A DNA stretch of 64,000 nucleotides from Isoetes taiwanensis (lineage: Eukaryota; Streptophyta; Lycopodiopsida; Isoetales; Isoetaceae): contig JAJEKV010000001.1 in NCBI GenBank assembly GCA_021234155.1, positions 29,340,177 through 29,404,176 on the forward strand. Reading direction: 5' to 3'. Below, piece after piece: positions 12,932-24,905 of this stretch. Within the stretch, counting starts at the first letter, position 1. Each line of letters begins with the position of its first letter. The notes under the pieces are model-generated. The model was not told the origin of the DNA. It searched no databases and saw nothing but the letters and a program-made list of their open reading frames with translations. The translations under genes and the position numbers were made by a program.

Positions 12932-13633
12932 ATGCTTATAGAAGAGCCCCTAGGATCTTATAGCCTAGCAACCCCTAGCACAAAGAAAATTGATCTGATC
13001 CCCTTGATTAGAGAGTGTGCACTACCTTCTAAGAATGGTAAAGAAGGGTGTTTATGGTTTGATGGAGGGATTTCAAAGAAATTAAGTGTAGCTTCATCTG
13101 CAGCTATATTGAAGGATACTTCCAATAAATTCTTGGCTAAGGTAGGAAGGATTTTTCCCCAAATAACTTCTAATGTAGCAGAGTACAAGGCTTTGATTGC
13201 AGGTCTCCAAGAAGCTAAGGCTATGGATATTTCAATCATACACATCTATGGAGATTCTCAGTTAGTTTGCAGACAAGTTAGTGGTGAATATCAGGCCAAG
13301 AATGTTGACATGGAGTCCCTGAGAAACCAGGTAATGGGAATGCTTGCTCACTTTACTTCTTGGAAAATTACTCATATCCCAAGGGAGCAGAATTGGGAAG
13401 CTGATGCTTTGTGCAGAGATACTTTAATGACTTATTTATCTGAAGGAGCTATACCAGAGGAAGATCTTGATGAGGACGAGGCTAAGGAATTTTGTCCCAT
13501 ATTAGTTATAAATGCATCACAAGAAAAAGCAACCAATGAAGTTATGATTAATAAACATGGCCAAAGAAAGAACTCGCTTGTGGGAGATCTTTTGACACAC
13601 AAAACAAAAGAAGAGGTTACCAAATTCTTTTGA
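12932..13633 (+). CDS. Second RNase H (aRNH type) placed upstream of the RT
   Basis: This 233-residue open frame carries a complete RNase H fold. Asp44 lies in WFDGGISK, Glu84 in NVAEYKALIAGL, Asp108 in IYGDSQLV and Asp158 in REQNWEADAL, so the DEDD catalytic set is intact. Sequence style matches the archaeal/plant-type RNase H (RVT_3) that some Ty3/gypsy lineages such as Tat carry in addition to their own RNase H. It would degrade the RNA of the RNA-DNA hybrid during reverse transcription. In Tat elements this domain usually follows the RT and first RNase H; here it comes before the RT, which begins at 13630 in an overlapping frame. The chosen Met is simply the first in frame, since pol is normally a polyprotein. 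It is the longest uninterrupted frame in the element. Confidence 0.8.
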   Translation: MLIEEPLGSYSLATPSTKKIDLIPLIRECALPSKNGKEGCLWFDGGISKKLSVASSAAILKDTSNKFLAKVGRIFPQITSNVAEYKALIAGLQEAKAMDISIIHIYGDSQLVCRQVSGEYQAKNVDMESLRNQVMGMLAHFTSWKITHIPREQNWEADALCRDTLMTYLSEGAIPEEDLDEDEAKEFCPILVINASQEKATNEVMINKHGQRKNSLVGDLLTHKTKEEVTKFF

Positions 13634-14396
13634 AGAGAGAAGTGATGTGTTTGGCGGGATTATTCTCGAGCTCATTGGTATCAAGGAAGAGGTATGTCAA
13701 TTTGAAATTAAAATTAAAGAGGGGTGTAAACCGCTTTTCCTGGTTAAGGAGAATCAATGCTTCACTTTTAGATTTAATCAAAGATGAATTGCATAAGATG
13801 TTGGATGCAGGTGTTACTGTGGAGATTATTAACCCTGAATGGGTGTCATGCATTGTTCCAGTGGAAAAAAAGAATGGTGCTTTGAGAATCTACATAGATT
13901 ATAGAGACCTGAATAAAGCTACTATAAAAGATTGTTATCCTTTACCTTTTCTAGAGGAAATTTTATATGTTGTTGCAGGGAAAGACATGCACTCATTTTT
14001 GGATGGTTTTTCAGGATTTAATCAGATCAGTATCAAAGAAGAGGATCAGCCAAAGACCTCATTTATCACCCCCTGGGGTACATATGCTATGAAAAGAATG
14101 CCATTCGGCCTAATGAATGCCCAGCTACTTTCCAAAGGGCAATGGATGTTATTTTCAAAACCATGTCTGCTAAAGAGTTTAGGGTGTATCTAAATGATCT
14201 TTGTTTGGGTTCTCACTCTACTAATCATGTGGAATTACTTGCAAAAATTTGCTCTTTATGCAGGACTTCAGGAGTTAATCTAAATCCAAAAAAATGTATC
14301 TTTTTTGCATCAAAGGGACATCTCTTAGGACATGAAGTAGATCCAGCCAAGGTATTCAAATTGCTCAAGATAAGATTGAAGCCCTCAAAAAGCTAG
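13630..14396 (+). pseudogene. Ty3/gypsy reverse transcriptase, frameshifted and with altered YxDD
   Basis: The frame shows RT motifs in order: VPVEKKNGALRIYIDYRDLN (residues about 76-95), HSFLDGFSGFNQI with the motif-A Asp, TPWGTYAMKRMPFGLMNA, then a one-base deletion near 14118 after which the next frame continues TFQRAMDVIF and VYLNDLCLG. The active-site YxDD reads YLND, so the first of the two metal-binding aspartates is Asn. The final part, GVNLNPKKC and KGHLLGHEV, is typical of the palm and thumb. It would copy element RNA into DNA. The deletion removes one base of an expected CTCCAG context. Non-functional as written. Confidence 0.85.
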
Positions 14397-14437
14397 CACC
14401 TCCCAAGAATTTAAAGCAGGTTAAGAGCTTTATTGGT

Positions 14438-15060
14438 ATGACGAGTTTCCTTAGAATGTATATTCCAAATTTTGCTCATATCTTGAGTCCCATTTCTAAG
14501 TTGACCAGGGTAGGTAAATTTTCTAAATTTGAAAGCAAGCACATACCCATTACATGGACTCCAGAATGCCAAGAGGCTTTTGACTTTCTCATTTCATCTA
14601 TATGTGAAGCTACTCTTTTGAAAAACCAGATCCGAAAGCATGCCATTTAAAGTTTATATCATTGTTACTAAAAAAGGCCATAGGTTTAGCCATTTTAGGT
14701 GATAAGCATACCATAGTTTTTGCAAGCAAACAATGGTCCGCTCTTGAAGAAAGATACACCGTAATAGAAAAAGTGTCCGCGCTCTCATGTTTCTTATTAA
14801 TAGACAAGGACATTTGCTTCAAAAAGCCAAGTTCAAGTCCACATGAAGCAAAACCCAATGGGCTTGCTATTTGGTAAAGCAACTAATAAACCAAAGATCC
14901 AGAGATGGGCTTGTAAGTTGCAAAGTTATGATATTTTCAGAAAAGAGTTGCACTTGACACGTAAATCCTAGCCTCTACTTGCCTTATATATTTTTGATCA
15001 TGAAGATGAATTGAATACTATCGACACTTCACTTGGCAAGAGTACATTTAGAGGTAACTC
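14438..15060 (+). pseudogene. RT connection and degenerate first RNase H (gRNH)
   Basis: The frame at 14438-14650 (SFLRMYIPNFAHILSPISKL and TPECQEAFDFL) is the usual RT-to-RNase H link. From 14641, shifted, the sequence reads like AIGLAILGDKHTIVFASKQW and ALEERYTVIEK, the standard Ty3/gypsy RNase H core. The expected catalytic Asp at the YTDAS position is absent. The second copy at 35777-36328, which is longer and cleaner, also lacks it. A degenerate gRNH used as a spacer is known for elements that have gained a second RNase H. Several frameshifts here. Confidence 0.75.
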
Positions 15061-15149
15061 AAGGAGATCAAGCCAAAGGAGGATGGCAAAGAACCTATTA
15101 GAGATTTTCTACAACATGGGATCATCTCTCCAAGCCTCACTCCAAGTCA

Positions 15150-15335
15150 AAGAAGGAGACTCAAGGACAAGTGCAAGATAATTCCAAATTGATAGACAAT
15201 GTCTTGTGCAAAGTTAATGTGGATGGAATCTTGCTGAGGTTTGTAAGTGAAGATGAATCGCCTTTGATTATTAGGGAGATGCATAAAGATATCCGTGGGG
15301 AGGACATTTTTGTGGGGATCGTGGTTGCTTTTTTT
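15150..15335 (+). pseudogene. Integrase start, truncated
   Basis: The frame LIDNVLCKVNVDGILLRFVSEDES and REMHKDIRG matches the first part of the integrase at 36307-36669, up to about the first zinc-binding His. Similarity ends near 15335, and unrelated AT-rich sequence and the hAT-like gene follow. The rest of integrase is therefore missing from this half-element. Confidence 0.7.
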
Positions 15336-15750
15336 TATTTTTTTTTTCAATGCAAATTATATAGAATGGTTGGCTTAATGTAAGAATCATTAGATTAGTT
15401 TTAGTGGCTTAATATGTTAAAATTACTCTCCTTTTTATAACTACTTGGCTAATTAGTTTATTGGTGAAGTTTTATAATTTAGAATTTGTGAAAATTTTAT
15501 ACCGACAAGAAAATACAACATAAAACATTTGTGAGTTTTGTGTTGCCTTGTCCCCAAGTTTGCTACTTAAAAATTGTAGCATATATTAGTTTAGAACTCA
15601 ATTTTCCACCATAGGAAAATAATTTTAAGTACTAGTTAGCAAAACATAAAGATCATGGACATAAAGAATATAATGACATAAAGTTTTATAATGATCTTCA
15701 GTTCATCTCCAACCACTTGATTCAGAAATCTTCACAATTGTTTGCTTATC
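15336..15750. other. AT-rich spacer
   Basis: Between the truncated integrase and the hAT-like gene. I see no gene or clear repeat. It may contain the 3' untranslated part of the minus-strand transposase gene. Confidence 0.5.
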
Positions 15751-18241
15751 TTGACGACCTCTTCTGCATGATAATGAGCTCCAAATAGCTAATGCACGGT
15801 CATATGGAAATTCCCTACAGTGTACTTACATGCATATGCTCGAAGACAAAGGTCCAAGTTCTCAGTTAACCTATTGCGCACCTTGTTTTTTAACCAACCC
15901 ATCCAGCTAAAGGTTCTCTCATCTTCTACGGAACCTGGAATCATCGTCCAACTTAAAATATTCTGACATATGCTCACGAAGTAGTTGGCTACTTCCAATG
16001 GTCCTCCACAATTTTGTAATTGCACCAAACTCTGAAAGTTTCTTTTTTTTCAATTTGTAAACATTGCTCCCACATAGTCTCTCCAAAGCATTGTGACTGT
16101 TCAAGCAAAAGCGTTCCATTGAGAACACCATGAACTTCCTTACCATCTACAATTTTGGAAGCACAAAAGTGTTCTATTAGCACTCCACGTCTGCGCTTAA
16201 ACTCAGCTTCAACACGTTCCTCTCCTAGATCTTTATCCCAAAACTGTGGGTAAACAATCGACATAGCTTCTAGAAGCTCATCTCTAGGAAAACGATTGTG
16301 AATCTCTATTGACAATTCCTTTGCAATCTTTGCTAGATTCCCTCTTACTATCAATATTATTGCATCAAAATCTGACCTCTTAACAGGCACCCAACGAGGT
16401 AGACGCCCATTTAACACGACGCTGCACAATACATCTAATTCAATTAAATGTAAATTAGATATATAAGCAAACCAAGAAAAAAAAAGTGATCATTATTAAC
16501 TTTACCTGCACAAGTTGGGAACGCGCTTTGATGCAAATTGTATCCTTGTCATCATATGTCAAAAAACTGTTATTATTTGGACCATCAATATTGACTAGCT
16601 TGTGCCACAAGTGGAACTTCTCCTTACAATATGGCACATCGACACAAGAAGAGTACAAACCATCAAGAGCCGAACATGATAATTTCCTTGCTCTTGCATA
16701 TTCCTCAGTATACAAAGTCCTTTCTTGTGCAAATTTAATAAGCTTGTTCATTTCAGCAAACATGGGAAGAATACCTGCATTGCAACATTTGAGAATTTCA
16801 AAGTTCATAAAAGTCACCAAAATAAATGCCTAAATTTAGAAAATCAGACTTGTAAATCACTTCACTATTTCTGAAAATCAGACTTGTAAATCGTATTTCT
16901 GATTTTTATGATCAGAAAATCAGACTTGTAAATCACTTCACTATTTGCTTACATGTGAAAAAAAAATCAGAATTTAATTTAGAACAAGAAAAGCACCGCT
17001 AAAGTTAGCAATGTTCCATATTAGTTAGACGCGGCAAGCATTTCAATTGGCTTATTCGCTTCACTGGATTTTTGATGCTAATTGCTCCATGTTTAAATCA
17101 ATGTTGGATACTCCTCAAACAAACGCTTTTGGCGGAGAATATAAAGAAATCCATCTCGTCTCCACGTTTTTTAGCATCTTGTTTCCTTTTGTGAGCCCCT
17201 TGGCCATCTTTTTAAATTGATTGTACCTAAAGCACATCATAACCATATAAGAAGATGACGAAAATGTCATAAGAAGATGACGAAAATGTCATAAGAAGTA
17301 CTTGTGAGTTTACCTTTTGTTACTACGACAAAAGAATTCATTGGTCGTCTTTACAAGATCGTTGACCTTTGCCACATAATCATAATCATCCACAACATGG
17401 AAGGCAAGGTTCAACCTATGCGCCATGCAATGGATAGCCAACATATATGGAGCAAGAGCCAATTGAATCTTTATGCATAATCCATTGCGGCTGCCTTGCA
17501 TGACTGATGCTCCATCTACTCCAATACACACAAGCTTTCTTGCAACATCATCAATAGACAATCCCAAAAATGAAAACAAGTTCTCCTTAACAATTTCAAA
17601 CAAGGCCTCAGCAGTTGCCTCTTATTCTAATCTTGTGAGACTAACAAAGTCTGCTTGCCTCACATGTTCTTTCACATGGTAAATGGTCATACAAACCCAT
17701 GTTGTGTGATCATTAGTACTAGCTTCATCCAATGATATTGCAAAATAATCACAATCACTTATAGCTTCACGTAAATCATCTCTAATTACCTGATCCAACA
17801 CTTTGGCAAATTCCCATCCACTACTCCTAGACGGAAAATTTGGAATACCTTGAAGTGACAAGAGATCCTTCAGTTTTGGGTAGTCCACCATAGGTCTTCC
17901 ACGTTTAAGAATGTCAAACATGATCGCAATTGCACCAACTTCAATTTCAAACTTTTATCCACTAACCGTTGAACAATACTTTGCAATTGTTGAGCTGCAG
18001 ATTGTTCCTTATATAGCACATTTTTTTCATACAATTCTACATTTTTAAGATGAAAGCACTCTTCTGCTATTTTCCATCTTGTTACACGTTCCTCCTTGCC
18101 ATCAACAATCTTTTTCTCATACACCTTTCCAGTATGCTTTTCAATTGTGTCTAGCTTCAACTGCAATGTGCAATCGGCTCCACGCTTCCAAGAACAAACC
18201 GCGGCAACGAAAGCAACTTTAGGCGCCTTATGTGGATACAC
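15751..18241 (-). pseudogene. hAT-like (DUF4371 / ZNF862-type) transposase gene, multi-exon
   Basis: On the minus strand the pieces follow the order of the hAT-related DUF4371 family. First comes 18241-17870, basic, with RWKIAEECFHLKNVELYEKN. Then 17921-17622 with FDILKRGRPMVDYPKL and YFAISLDEASTNDHTTWVC. Then 17603-17310 with LVCIGVDGASVMQGSRNG (a catalytic Asp) and HCMAHRLNLAF. Next is a region near 17200-17050 reading like LKNVETRWISLYSPPKRL, then 16820-16490 and 16429-15989. Last is the C-terminal hAT dimerisation motif SVEDERTFSWMGWLKNKVRN at 15940-15870. Apparent splice signals include a GTAAAC donor after the 17310 exon and GTAAAG to TGTGCAG between 16505 and 16415. It would catalyse cut-and-paste transposition, or be a domesticated relative. 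A few frame breaks remain. No 8-bp duplication was found around it. Confidence 0.75.
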
Positions 18242-18484
18242 TGCTCTATAAATGGAAACCTTTTAACCCAATCTACTTGAATGTTCTTCCCTCGTCCCAT
18301 TCAAAGCTTTTTCTTCTTTCCCTTTTTCATCTGGCACAAGTTCTCGAAAGTGCCATCTTGGCGTTTCTCTTCTTCCCTTTCTATGGTGTCACCGACCGCC
18401 ACTTTGCCCCAGAGGATATATCCAAAAGAACTGGAACATGATTTTCATATGTAGAAGAAGGTAGGCCTCAGATAAGAAGGCTGA

Positions 18485-19090
18485 TTTTGTGCTTCCTCAT
18501 CTCTTTGGAAAGCTGGTTCGTAGAGCTTTCCAACGGGTATGATACCGTGCATGCTTGTCTTTGTTCAAAGTGCTCAAATCTGCTGTTTTCCCGGCTGTGT
18601 GCTAGGGTTTTGTGGCAGCCCTTCTTCTTCCTTCTTGAGAAGTATAGCCCTCGCCCGATGCCGTTGTTGGCCTTGGCCACGGGTGTTGAAAGGTGTGTGT
18701 TGTACTCTTTATTGAAGGTTACGAGAATGTTTTACTAATTCATACCCTAGTTCCCGATGGTGTTGTTGATGAAAGTCCGACACCAATATAGGGATTGGCG
18801 ATGTTTTAGTAAGTATTCGATTGGTCTCGCTTTTGCAGAGAATTTTGATCGGTCATATCTCTCGATCCGTGTCGATTTTCATGTGCTTGGGCTTGTTGGA
18901 AAGCTGGTTCAGAGATCTTTCCAACGGTGTATGGTACCTGCATGCTTGGCTTTGTTTCTGTGCTCAAATTGGCACTTTTCCAGGCTGTGTGCTAGGGTTT
19001 CTGTGGCAATCGGTAGACACTTTGACGGACTATATCTCTCACATTCGGTGTCAGATTTTCATGTGCTTGGGCTTGTACTTGCAGATTTTC
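18485..19090 (+). repeat. Two diverged direct copies of a ~250-bp sequence
   Basis: The words GGAAAGCTGGTTC, CTTTCCAACGG, GCATGCTTG and GGCTGTGTGCTAGGGTTT recur in the same order at 18508-18620 and 18898-19000. The end also has short iterations of TTTTCATGTGCTTGG. It is probably debris of another LTR element; no gene is seen. Confidence 0.55.
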
Positions 19091-19117
19091 AGGTGTCAGA
19101 TTTTCATGTACTTGCAG

Positions 19118-20395
19118 AATGCTTAAATGATCCACTTCTTCAACTTTTTCATGAGTAACCTCTTAAAACCATGGCCTAGCTTTGCAAAACTATAAAATAC
19201 GGCATATTCTTGGAATATACGGGCCAAAATACGAAATTGTATCGCGCTATTTTCAGAAAAAATACAGCCGAGAACCCTAAATTTCTGCTTCCATCTCGAA
19301 TCATGCCGGATTTGGCTCCATAGCCCTCGAAACTTACCTATTTTCACCTTCCCGCCCTCTAAGAACCGAATAAACCCATCAATCAAGGCTAAGATTAAGT
19401 AAACATTTGAATATTAAGCTATACTGTGGGATTCGGCTAAAAGAACTTTCTTGAAGGCCCGTGGTTTATCAAACTCACAGCTTATCATTACTAAGCATGA
19501 CTTGAAGGATTTTTGAAGACTCTGAGTACTCCCCGATCAGATCCAAAGAGATTTGGTCGAATTTATCTTCTAAAATTATTTGATGACCTGAAATTGATAT
19601 TTTCTTACATTTGAAGTACTGAAGTATCATTACCCATTATTATTATGATTGATCTACCTCTATATCAATGAAAAATTGATGCCAAGTTGAAGAAATTCTC
19701 TCTGATATGATTTTTGTCAATTTTGTCTTCCAAAATATCCCCTCAGATTCTTAATTGCTTTTGGTCCAGTTGCCCTCAATCCCTGATATACCCGAGACCC
19801 TTATGCTTTGAAAAACCAAAAATTCCATTTACAACTCGAAAGTTAAGAAAAAATTGCATTCGCTTTTTATCGTTTTTGATCAGATGTTGCAAAATCTGAA
19901 TGCAAAAATATCTATGAGCATCCAAATAAAGATCTGACATCATGTCCACACTCCAGAATGCTCTTGTGATGTATTGGCTTTGAAACTTCTCAAAAAAATG
20001 ATCAGAAACTCTAGTTCCATTTTCCTAATCACTGTTTTACAGTTTTGACTGCCATTGACCAATTTTTGACCCCACTTTAAGCTTGAATATTTCCCAAAAT
20101 AATGATCTGACTTGGTCAGGAGTTTCACCATCAGCTCCCAGCAACTTTTTTGTGCCAGTCTAAATCATCTGACCCAAGTATTCAATTCATTATCGACTGC
20201 TACATCAATTTGAATCAAGGCTCCATTTTCTAGAAATGGGAAAGGTATGGGAACTTTGAGTTTTTGGCTTTTTTGATAGATTTATCTTCCATAGACCGAT
20301 CACCTTAAGTGATCTGGAGGTCCTAACCCCAATTTGAGTCTATACTCAAGTTGGCTTATTGAAGTTGACCTTTGAAGCCGTGTTCGTGGTCAACA
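19118..20395 (+). mobile_element. 3' LTR, truncated at its 5' side
   Basis: It matches 38925-40198 of the intact 3' LTR and ends GTCAACA. The next bases read AAGATCCTCG, whereas the other copy has GTATCCTCG. The difference lies at a CAG site, so the original duplication was probably GTATC here too. The first ~600 bp of the LTR are missing. Confidence 0.75.
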
Positions 20396-20601
20396 AAGAT
20401 CCTCGATTTAATTGTTGGTTTTTTATTGCATTGCAACTGCTTCTGCCACAACTGGGGAATGAGTCTCTAGAAACAGTCTAGAAGTTTAACCTTTTTGCCT
20501 AATGCACGTGTCCTATGGCAATCTAGATTTCAAAAGGGTTAATTTGTGGCAGTCATCTTTGTTGCTAACCATTTTGAATCTAATTTCTATGTTGTTTCCT
20601 C

Positions 20602-20605
20602 CAAA
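20602..20605. repeat. Target-site duplication CAAA, left
   Basis: CAAA is repeated at 25194-25197. The empty site at 40404-40407 has it once. Confidence 0.7.
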
Positions 20606-21638
20606 AACAAGGTTGCATATTAAACGGGAGTGTTGCAGAACTCCCGTTTGAAGATTCCCTTCTAAAAAATGTATTAACTATTTGAAATGGCCCTTTTTGG
20701 GGTTAAGTCCAGAAAATCATGGCAATTACAATTTAATATGTGTTATTTTAACCCAATTTGTTTTTTTTAACCATTGGGTCAATATATCAACCACTTGAAA
20801 TAGCAGTTTTAGGGGTTATTCTCAAAACATAATGATGATTATGATTTAGTGTATGCTATTTCAACCATATTTATTATTCTTGCTATTGATAATTGTGAAC
20901 ACACCACAAAAATAGGTTATTTTGCAACATATCACAAGTTAAATTACAAGCAAAAAACAGAAAGTGCAACATGAGAAAAGAAATAAACATAAAGTTTTCT
21001 AGTGTGAAGAAGAAGCAAAAGCACTAGAGCATGCTAAATCTATCTACGTAAGAACCTAATCAAGATTGTTGGCTTTTGTACACTATTCTAGAATAGGATT
21101 GTCGATTGCTCGCACTCTTGGCGCTTATTCCGAATAGGATCTTGCATTGTTATGCTATTCCGTAATACAAATCGAGAGCCATATTTTGAATCAGCCAAGA
21201 CCACACCTTGTATTTAAATTGTCATCTAACATGTCGGGTTCTTGTTTAATTATGAAGGTCGCGAACTAATGCACACCAAAAACATGTTTTGTGTGTTCTA
21301 ATATCAAAGACTTGTATCCACTTCTCCTCATCTCTAAGGACTGGCATATACAACAAAACCATCATGTACATCATAACCATGTTTGTAGAGAAGAAGAAAA
21401 TACAATAATGTTGTTCTCAGTTTTTAGAAAGATTCAAAACAAGGGCGAAATATTGCCACCTAAGAAAGATGAAATGCTAGCGGTGATAATTTTCACTCAA
21501 TATACATCCACATTCATGATTTTAAGATATGTACAAAATGGCATTTGATACGTGATTTATTGTATTAGTTTGTTGTCTTTATAATAAATTCACAAACAAT
21601 TGATGCATATAAAATTGCTTTCCTATCTCTGAGATACA

Positions 21639-21710
21639 AAGAGATCTACTGTAATTCAATTGAATAGATCTCCTAAGAGATCTACTGTAATTCAATTGAA
21701 TAGATCTCCG
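21639..21710 (+). repeat. Short tandem repeat, AGAGATCTACTGTAATTCAA unit
   Basis: The unit AGATCTACTGTAATTC followed by AATTGAATAGATCTCC occurs twice head to tail inside the 4.6-kb transposon. Confidence 0.6.
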
Positions 21711-23040
21711 CTAGATGTTTTGTAACTAGCTTAACTACATTTGAAGTTATTTCCACCAAGACAAAGATAGAAGTTGTGGACAAATCCACAAGACCTTGTC
21801 TACAACTCTTAAAAACAGAGGTCAGAGATAAATCATCAACCCGCTTTGGCTACAAAGACTTAACAACTTTATCCATTTCACAAACTCAAACTAGTCGCAT
21901 GTGTTTACTCTTTTGTTGCATTGTTTAAAATAAATAATGGGTAAGTGTTGAACTGAAACCATCTCCAAAGTTGTATATATAATGCCGCGAAAGCCGCCAA
22001 TGCCTTTCAAGGCCTCAAATGGCTAAGTGTTTTGCCCACTTTTGATTGTTCTTACAAAAAAGATCGAGGACACCGGTGTAGAATTGGAAAATTGCAAGAC
22101 AATGACTTTTCAATCATGAAATCAAGATATGGTTTCACCTTAGAGCTTTTGAACCTGCACACAATTTAATTTTAAGCAATCAAAGTGGATAGGAGTTGCA
22201 TATACATCCCATTCAGTGTATGGAATCTAAACAAGCTTCCGCTTGTTCTCTCGCAGAAAACCATGTTAACAAGCTCAAGACTCCAATAACATCCTTATTC
22301 CGCCTACTTCAAAGAATCGAGGATGTGCCGCCATTTTCAATGCAAGATACTCCGGATTTGTTTGAAAAATGTTCTAAATTCATCCCAAAATTGATAACAC
22401 CATGCTCCAAATCCAATGTCCAAACGTATTGCTTATCTCAAGATCCATCATTTATTGTGTTATAATACAATCCCCTTGACGTAAAAAAGTATATCGTGGT
22501 AGATAATTACCTTTGATCGCCTCCATATTAGGGAATGTGCTCAAAGATGCTAAGCATATAAGTCCGACCACAAACACGTGGTTTCGATTCTAAAATCAAA
22601 AGCTTTTCTTTAAACAAAGTGACCCGTTCACAATAGCACAACATAAATGTAAGTCTTACTCCAAGTCTTTTCATACCCGATAGAAACCCGACGTAAAAGT
22701 TTTGGCATTAGAGGAAACCCGATAGAACTGTTTCGCAAAATCGCCAAGCATTGAGGAGCCAAAAGGATTTTCGAGGATTGTACCAAAGGCAAACCCGCAG
22801 CATCTCAGATCCGCCCTTTGCTCAGCAGAACTGGCCCGGCGCTTTAATCTCCGGCCCCAACCCTAAACTACAATTTAAACCGGGCAAATAAAATGGAAAC
22901 GGACTTTCAAGATCAATATCGACGCGCCATGGCTTATCTTGTATTCAAACAATGCCAAGGCCATTGTGAAAGTGAAATGGGAGCTCGAGATCGGAAAGGA
23001 GAGATCGCCTTGATCAAGACCTTGAAAAAAAAACATCAAA

Positions 23041-23078
23041 ACGTATTCCGGAATACAAAGTGTATTCCGGAATACATT
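23041..23078. repeat. Two palindromes GTATTCCGGAATAC
   Basis: Two adjacent copies of the 14-bp perfect palindrome, spaced 19 bp start to start, inside the 4.6-kb transposon. More copies lie at 24683-24905. Confidence 0.8.
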
Positions 23079-23224
23079 TCCCACTTATGATTTGTGACCC
23101 AAACCCCGTGATCCCCTGCTTTTAAAAAAAAAAAAAATCAATATCCCTTTTTTTTTTAAACTACAACCCCAGATCCACACAATAAAAAATAAAATAAAAT
23201 TGAAAGGTCAACACCGCCAAAAAA

Positions 23225-23440
23225 AATCTAGTTGTTGCACCCAAACCAAAGGGGGTTTAAGGGGGATTTTAATTTAAATGTGTTGGACCCAATAGTTGTG
23301 TTAATTAATGTCAATGGTAGTTATGTGTTGGTTGTTAATGTCAATGGTTGTTATGTGTTGGGGATTTAATTTTTATATGTTGGATGTTAATGGTTTGTGT
23401 TGCAAAATTTTGGTTCCTTCGGGCCTTAGGGACATCCCCC
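23225..23440 (-). repeat. Inverted copy of the GGGCCC-type dispersed repeat
   Basis: Reverse complement of 3440-3610 and 50277-50415, followed by an internal repeat of TTATGTGTTGG and GTTAATGTCAATGG. It is nested in, or captured by, the 4.6-kb transposon. Confidence 0.6.
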
Positions 23441-24061
23441 CCGGTGACAAAAAATTTAGAATTCAAACCAGTAAAAAAACTAGAATTCCTTTGAGGCTTT
23501 CATCACCAGAGCTTTTTGAATTTCATCACAATAAAACAAATAGAACATAAGTAAAAGTTACCATAAAGATAGAGCGGATTGATCCCATTATTCTGAAAGT
23601 CATAAAGTTTGCAACACCCATACACAAACATTTTTGAACTAGAATTTAATAGCAGCCTTTGGCCTCCATGGATTCTTGTGGTGAGAAACCAAAGTGGGAA
23701 ACTTTTTTGCTTGTTAGCACAAGGATCTAGAAGCCTTGGAATTTGCTTAATAACTGCCTCAAAATCTAAATTGCATGGTAATTTTTTGCAAGCTTCATTC
23801 GAATGAGCCATAAAACAATATCCAATAGCTTAATCGTATTAATCACTGGTAGAATGTGAAAGCCTACAAAACCCGGCCGAAAAATTGATGTTTTAGCATA
23901 GATAACTTAACCAAACATATCCATATCATACACTATCAAAAAGATCTCAGAGAGAGCTTTCCAACGCAATAAAAATCATCTCAAACAGAGCTCTGGATCA
24001 AAAGTTATGATAAGAAATGTGTTGCCGGGGGAAACCAAGACTACATGCGCCCTTCAAGCCC

Positions 24062-24388
24062 TTCATGTGCCCATTATGCACCACACACAAAAAGAGGGCT
24101 TTGTTGTGAGCCATTGGTTGTTGACCATTATGCACCACACGCACAAAAAAGGGCTTTTGTTATGAGCCATTGGTTGTTGACCATTGAAAAAAAAAAAGGC
24201 TAAAATCAATGGCTCGTAAATGGTGCACTCTAGATGTAATGCGATTAGGGCTTTTGTTGTGAGCCATTGGTTGTTGACCATTATGCACCACACGCACAAA
24301 AAAAGGGCTTTTGTTGTGAGCCATTGGTTATTGACCATTGGAAAAAAAGGCTAAAATCAATGGCTCAGAAATGGTGCACTCTAGATGT
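24062..24388 (+). repeat. Minisatellite with GAGCCATTGGTTGTTGACC units
   Basis: Four copies of GAGCCATTGGTT(G/A)TTGACCATT alternate with GGGCTTTTGTTGT and CACGCACAAAA. Two longer units also share AAAATCAATGGCTC and GTGCACTCTAGATGTA. Its reading frames of about 90 codons are artefacts of the repetition. Confidence 0.75.
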
Positions 24389-24682
24389 ACGCATTAGTAC
24401 ATCCATTTGAATACATCACGAAATCATAGGAAAACCTTAGTGAAAAGCGTACAAAAACACAAAGAAAACCCCCTGTTATTATGCTACATATTCATTTCGC
24501 TAATCCCTTCAGTACTTAGAACTATGTTCCTATATCCCCAAATAAAAAAACAAATAAAGTCGCAAGGTCCTTCGAATCAACTGAAACAAAAAAAAAATTG
24601 TAAGGTCAGTGAAAATGCCGAAAACTCGAAAAACCTGGAAAATTGCAAGGTCACTGTTGACTCTCGAAACTTAGGATTAAAG

Positions 24683-24905
24683 CAAAAGTGTATTCCAGAA
24701 TACACTTTGGATTTAGAGCAAAACCAAAAGTGTATTCTGGAATACACTTCGACTTTTAAGAAAAGCAAAAGTGTATTCCGGAATACACTTCTGTTATCCT
24801 CGAATAGCAAAAGTGTATTCCTAAATACAATTTTGGTACTTTCAAATATTATATCATTAAAAAATAACTCATTGTACCCTAAAAGTACGTTTTCTGGAAT
24901 ACAAT
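24683..24905. repeat. Array of GTATTCCGGAATAC palindromes
   Basis: Five further copies with AAGTGTATTCC arms occur about every 45-55 bp (24688, 24729, 24769, 24810 and a decayed one near 24890), the third being perfect. They lie about 300-500 bp inside the transposon's right end, a position where transposase-binding subterminal repeats occur in other DNA transposons. Confidence 0.75.

Noticed and set aside
24063-24338. 91-codon minus-strand frame with repeated MVNNQWLTTKAL
   Set aside because: The repetition is entirely that of the minisatellite DNA.
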